Below are positions 6,664-9,736 of a stretch of 9,736 nt of DNA, piece after piece. The stretch is from an uncultured Gemella sp. Lineage in GTDB: Bacteria; Bacillota; Bacilli; Staphylococcales; Gemellaceae. Within the stretch, counting starts at the first letter, position 1. The number at the start of each line of letters is the position of its first letter. A model generated the notes under the pieces. That model searched no databases, was not told the DNA's origin, and saw only the letters and a list, made by a program, of their open reading frames with translations. A program made the position numbers and the translations under genes. The stretch is taken from NCBI GenBank assembly GCA_927911745.1, contig CAKMQF010000066.1, forward strand, positions 1-9,736, in the 5' to 3' direction.

Positions 6664-7865
6664 TTACAATAATTTGTAAATAATTTCTATTTTTCTCTTC
6701 CAAGAGTGGTGTTCAATTTCTTCTAGTAACTCAGCAGGAATCTCACGTTGCTCTCTTGTTCTTTCTATCATAAGTTCTAAAGCGCCTACTATTCTATTTA
6801 CAAATGCTGGTTTTTCTTCTTCAACAGCCTTATCAGTGTCATAAATAGTTGGCATTGCTATATATTCTATTATCTCAGAATTATTTATTTTGTCTCCAAG
6901 AAATTCTATAAGTCCTTCTATCTCAGTAGCAACTACTCTTAGTCCACTTCCTAAAGCTTCCACGGCAATAAGTCCTAATCCTTCAAAATAAGATGGTAGT
7001 ATAAAAATATCTTTATGCCTCATTATTTCCCCTAAATGTGCTTGATCTACAGCGTTATAAATTTTTATTTTCTTAGAATCACCGACTAAATCTTCGACCC
7101 TAGGTCTATCCTCTTCTTTCAAGTTCCCTATTAATTCTAATTCTACGTTATTGTCTTTTTTCTCTAATAATCTAAATGCCTTTATCAACTCATAAAAACC
7201 TTTTGATTCATCAAATTTTCCTGCATATAGAATTTTTACATTATCGTGTTTTTCGTATTTTTAGCAGGATAAAAAATCTTCTCATTATATCCAGCACCAA
7301 TATTTACAATTCTATCCTCAGGGTAGCTATAAATATTAGAAATTCCTTCTATTACACCACTGCTTAATGCTAGTATCTTATCTAATTTACCAAGATTTTT
7401 GACATACTTATCTTTCATTGTTGGGTTTTTTTCAGCTTGTCTTATATCCGTATTATGACAAACTCCAATTACTTTTTCATCTTCAAATACATCACAAACT
7501 ATAGAACTTAAAATCCATAAGTGATGTGTAATTACAACATCTGGCTTAAATTCTTTTTTAGCTTTTTCTAATTTTTTACGGAATGCTTCTTGCCAAGTTC
7601 CCAACATCTCAGCAGTCATATTTTTGTACAGTGTATTTTCATAAGGCATAATATCACTCATACCTACGATAGGAAAACTAATATCCTTACCTTGAAACTC
7701 AACTTCAAATTTCTCATCTAAGAAATTAAAATCATATTCCGGCGTTGTTGCATAAACCGCAGCCTGTTCAACATCAAACTGTTTAAGCCCTTCAATTACA
7801 TTAGTAAAATATACACCACTTCCTGTCTTAATAGGTAATTGTGCCAATACGTGTAAAATTTTCAT
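6664..7865 (-). pseudogene. GT-B (GT4-like) glycosyltransferase, interrupted by one frameshift
   Basis: A family 4-like glycosyltransferase, which would move a sugar from a nucleotide-sugar donor to an envelope polymer, lipid or protein; the acceptor cannot be read from the sequence. The N-terminal Rossmann half starts MKILHVLAQLPIKTGSG, the usual first strand and Gly-rich loop, and has VVITHHLW and GVCHNTD. The C-terminal donor half has ILYAGKFDESKG, then FILPSYFEGLGLIAVEA with the E-x7-E motif. The halves are out of frame: A5 at 7262-7258 (T5 on plus) needs a sixth A, and without it translation stops at 7236-7238. Repaired length is 400 aa, normal for the family. The start is supported by AGAGGAAG upstream. 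No transporter or second glycosyltransferase is next to it. Sequence on both sides of the break is well conserved, so the lesion is recent or a read error. Confidence 0.85.
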
Positions 7866-7902
7866 AATTATCTTCCTCTATTTCATATTTTCCATCACTT
7901 AT

Positions 7903-7931
7903 ATTATAACCTAATTTAACATTTTTTTATA
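7903..7931 (-). promoter_or_regulatory. Possible promoter of the glycosyltransferase gene
   Basis: A perfect TATAAT reads on the minus strand at 7908-7903, about 37 nt before the start codon. The hexamer 17 bp upstream (TATAAA) is a poor -35, so the call rests on the -10 and its position. Confidence 0.35.
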
Positions 7932-7962
7932 GTAAACGTATTAATTCTTTATGTTAGTTATA

Positions 7963-8009
7963 TAAAAAAGAAACTCACCTGGTACAATTCTCTACCAAGT
8001 GAATTTCTT
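7963..8009 (-). terminator. Rho-independent terminator, minus strand
   Basis: A 17-bp stem pairs 7968-7984 with 7993-8009 around an 8-nt loop. Two positions are C-A mismatches in plus-strand RNA but U-G pairs in minus-strand RNA. A T-run (CTTTTTTATA) follows on the minus strand. It probably ends transcription from the rhodanese gene before the glycosyltransferase promoter. Confidence 0.8.
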
Positions 8010-8048
8010 ATAATTAAATTATCATATCCATATTCTATAATTTGATAA

Positions 8049-8103
8049 GGGAGTGACTCAAAAATCGTGATTTCGGAGAAATCGATTTTGTTGAGTCACC
8101 CCC
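8049..8103. repeat. Dispersed palindromic repeat, copy B
   Basis: A 55-bp palindrome with outer arms GGGAGTGACTCAA / TTGAGTCACCCCC (one mismatch, a G-U pair in minus-strand RNA), then AAAATC/GATTTT, then GATTTC/GAAATC around a GGA loop. It shares GGGAGTrACTCAAAAATC with copy A (6472-6524). No strong T-run follows on either strand, so it is less terminator-like than the hairpin at 7968-8009. Its position in a gap between genes fits a small dispersed element. Confidence 0.65.
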
Positions 8104-8116
8104 TAAAACTTTATTA

Positions 8117-8135
8117 AAACGATAGCCTATCGTTT
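8117..8135. terminator. Small hairpin just past the rhodanese stop
   Basis: AAACGATA and TATCGTTT form a perfect 8-bp stem around GCC, 17 nt beyond the stop codon of the rhodanese gene. The minus-strand tail is TTTTAATAAAG and the plus-strand tail TTTATTTT, so either direction is possible. It may act as a first terminator or protect the 3' end of the messenger; evidence is moderate. Confidence 0.4.
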
Positions 8136-8151
8136 ATTTTAATTTCTACGC

Positions 8152-8877
8152 TCAACCACAAGATGATGCTTCTTGATCAGCTTGTGTTTCTATATAATCA
8201 TTTTTATTATAAAATGCATTTCTATATTTAGCAGTATTGAATGGTTCAACTAGATTAATAACAGTAAATCCATCTAAACCAAGTTTTTTACATACTTCTT
8301 TACTTTCTTCAGGTTTGTCACTATAAACAAAAATTTCTGCGTCTTTATTTAACTTATCTAAAATACTATCTATTTCATTAGGTAAAACTTTGATTTCTTC
8401 ATCACTTAAAGTTTCACTACCTAAGTTTAAAAATTGCTTATTTTTACTTACTGAGATACGGTATTTGAATTCAGATAATAATGCATTGCTGTATATTGCT
8501 TTACCGTAATCATATTGCTTAATTCCATCTCCAATATGAAGTTTCGTGAATCCACGCTCTCTTAATAATTTTTCAGTATTACGTGATGTTACATCGACTA
8601 CACAATATAAAATTATATCTTTATCTTTATAATCATCTAGCACATCACTATTGTTTTTGAAAAGTTTAATCGGTAAGTTTATCGCGTTAATTGCGTGCCC
8701 TCTTGCATATTCTTTTCTCCAACGAACATCTACAACAAGTGCTTCTTCAAAAGTTTTTTTCTCTACTTCAGCTCCAGCGATTCTCCCTGGCTTACCTTTT
8801 AGTAATTTAAGCCAAAACGCATAAAGACCTAATAGGATAATTAATAATACAATAACTATAATAACAAATATTTTCAT
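8152..8877 (-). CDS. Membrane-anchored rhodanese-like protein
   Basis: Rhodanese domains carry sulfane sulfur on an active-site Cys. This 241-aa protein begins with one hydrophobic segment (about 3-23) followed by Lys-rich residues, consistent with an N-terminal membrane anchor and, by the positive-inside rule, a cytoplasmic domain. The rhodanese domain (about 40-125) has VVDVRWRKEYARGH (Asp50, Arg52), AINLP, and an active-site loop YCVVDVTSRN with Cys92. A second region (about 150-228) looks like a degenerate rhodanese repeat: IFVYSD holds Ser where the loop Cys would be. The protein ends SSCG, putting a Cys (Cys240) next to the last residue, which may be a redox or sulfur-handling tail; this is inference. 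AAGGAGT precedes the start by about 8 nt. It is a stand-alone gene diverging from the ClC gene. The sulfur acceptor is unknown. Confidence 0.85.
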   Translation of the reverse strand: MKIFVIIVIVLLIILLGLYAFWLKLLKGKPGRIAGAEVEKKTFEEALVVDVRWRKEYARGHAINAINLPIKLFKNNSDVLDDYKDKDIILYCVVDVTSRNTEKLLRERGFTKLHIGDGIKQYDYGKAIYSNALLSEFKYRISVSKNKQFLNLGSETLSDEEIKVLPNEIDSILDKLNKDAEIFVYSDKPEESKEVCKKLGLDGFTVINLVEPFNTAKYRNAFYNKNDYIETQADQEASSCG

Positions 8878-8906
8878 CTATTTTACTCCTTTCTTAACAT
8901 AATTAT

Positions 8907-8935
8907 ATTATATCACACATTTTGTATTTTTAATA
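8907..8935 (-). promoter_or_regulatory. Putative promoter of the rhodanese gene
   Basis: On the minus strand TGATATAAT (8915-8907) is an extended -10, about 30 nt upstream of the start codon. The -35 (TATTAA at 8935-8930, 17-bp spacer) is weak, as is tolerated with an extended -10. Confidence 0.5.
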
Positions 8936-8959
8936 ATAAATGATATTTAAAAATTTTTT

Positions 8960-8988
8960 TTGATTTTTTTCCTATTTAAGAGTAAAAT
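8960..8988 (+). promoter_or_regulatory. Putative promoter of the ClC gene
   Basis: TTGATT (8960-8965), an exact 17-bp spacer and TAAAAT (8983-8988) precede the ribosome binding site AAAGGAG (9011-9017) and the ATG at 9024. It is divergent from, and does not overlap, the rhodanese promoter. Confidence 0.55.
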
Positions 8989-9023
8989 TATGTTATAGAC
9001 ATTTTTTTAGAAAGGAGATTTAG

Positions 9024-9736
9024 ATGAAAATTTCCAAAATCAGTAAAATAGACAACAAAAATTTAAAGCTCGAATCTTCATTACTTTTTGATGGAATCTT
9101 AGTTGGACTAGCTGCGGGAATAGTCGGTGCGTGCTATAGATTACTTATTGGATATAGCGAAAAACTTGTTCATTATACAGCTGACTTTATAAAAACTGGT
9201 TTTATTTATAAAATTATATTATTATCAGTTTTAATACTACTAGCATTATTTTCCGGATTCTTACTTAAAAGAGAACCTATGGCGAGTGGAAGTGGAATTC
9301 CTCAAGTATCAGCAGAAATAACAGGTAGACTTAATTCAAATCCATTACGTGTACTTATTTATAAAATCACCGGAGGCTTAACAGCTAGTTTAGGTGGTCT
9401 ATCTCTAGGTAGAGAGGGCCCATCCATTCAACTCGGAGCTATGAGCGGAAAACTTGTATCAAGAATTTTAAAAAAAGATAGTATTAAAGAAAAATATCTT
9501 ATTACTTGTGGTGCTAGTGCAGGTTTATCTATTGCCTTTGGTGCGCCACTTGCAGGTGTCCTGTTTTCTATAGAAGAAGTTCATAAGCAAATCACAAAAA
9601 AAATTGTAATTTGTTGCTTCAGTGCTGCTGTTATGGCAAATATCGTTGGACAGTACATCTTTGGTCTTACTGCTATTTTTAAATTCCCAGATGTACCGTA
9701 TGTGGAAGTTAGCATATATCCTTGGGTTGCTTTATT
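9024..9736 (+). CDS. ClC-family chloride channel / H+-Cl- antiporter, N-terminal part
   Basis: ClC proteins move chloride across the inner membrane, in many bacteria in exchange for protons. The 237 residues present run off the window without a stop; the family is usually about 400-520 aa. The three ion-path signatures are present in order: GSGIPQ (89-94, Ser90), GREGP (129-133, Glu131 as the gating glutamate), and GAPLAGVLFSIEEV (173-186) with Glu185 at the place of the internal proton glutamate of E. coli ClcA. Having both glutamates favours a coupled Cl-/H+ exchanger over a channel. GREGP and GSGIP argue against the fluoride-specific ClC-F group. AAAGGAG lies 6 nt before the ATG. Whether a C-terminal TrkA-C or CBS domain follows cannot be seen here. 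Confidence 0.93.
   Translation, partial: MKISKISKIDNKNLKLESSLLFDGILVGLAAGIVGACYRLLIGYSEKLVHYTADFIKTGFIYKIILLSVLILLALFSGFLLKREPMASGSGIPQVSAEITGRLNSNPLRVLIYKITGGLTASLGGLSLGREGPSIQLGAMSGKLVSRILKKDSIKEKYLITCGASAGLSIAFGAPLAGVLFSIEEVHKQITKKIVICCFSAAVMANIVGQYIFGLTAIFKFPDVPYVEVSIYPWVAL

Noticed and set aside
1..9736. CRISPR array, tRNA or rRNA gene, or prophage attachment site
   Set aside because: No regularly spaced repeats, no tRNA-like cloverleaf or TTCGA-type arm, and no rRNA signature were seen on either strand.

Overview
The window reads as AT-rich chromosomal DNA of a low-GC Gram-positive bacterium (Bacillota). Evidence is the strong AGGAGG-type ribosome binding sites, A/T-ending codons, and a DNA polymerase I of the Bacillus type whose proofreading domain has lost its first acidic motif. 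Gemella or a close relative is my best guess from overall gene content and style. That is an impression, not something the sequence proves.

Layout, left to right. Positions 1-372 hold no supported gene but contain a strong 15-bp palindrome with a competing alternative pairing. Positions 373-2138 (+) hold two adjacent genes of the acetyl xylan esterase / cephalosporin-C deacetylase (AXE1) alpha/beta-hydrolase family, both broken by single-base indels. The first keeps the Ser-Asp-His catalytic residues. The second is a paralogue with Gly in place of the nucleophile Ser and no recognisable oxyanion motif or catalytic His. A shared bidirectional terminator (2140-2175) separates them from a convergent glutamate dehydrogenase gene (2190-3442, -), interrupted by one missing A. 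Next come polA (3796-6435, -; intact, 879 aa), a GT-B family glycosyltransferase (6664-7865, -; interrupted by one missing A), and a membrane-anchored rhodanese-like protein (8152-8877, -; intact). Diverging from the last is a ClC-type chloride channel/antiporter (9024 onward, +), cut by the window end.

Each minus-strand gene has its own ribosome binding site and is separated from the next by 200-350 bases carrying hairpins, so they look like single-gene units, not an operon. The two esterase genes are the only pair with operon-like spacing (9 nt). No shared pathway is evident.

Two things stand out. First, four of the seven genes are broken, and all eight inferred lesions are single-base changes, mostly in short A or T runs. 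Six fall in the 1.8-kb esterase pair, while the 2.6-kb polA has none. This could be real decay concentrated in the esterases, or homopolymer sequencing error. Second, two related imperfect palindromes (6472-6524 and 8049-8103) sit in different intergenic gaps and look like copies of a small dispersed repeat. I do not see a mobile element, a CRISPR array, an RNA gene of a known class, or a convincing new multi-gene system.
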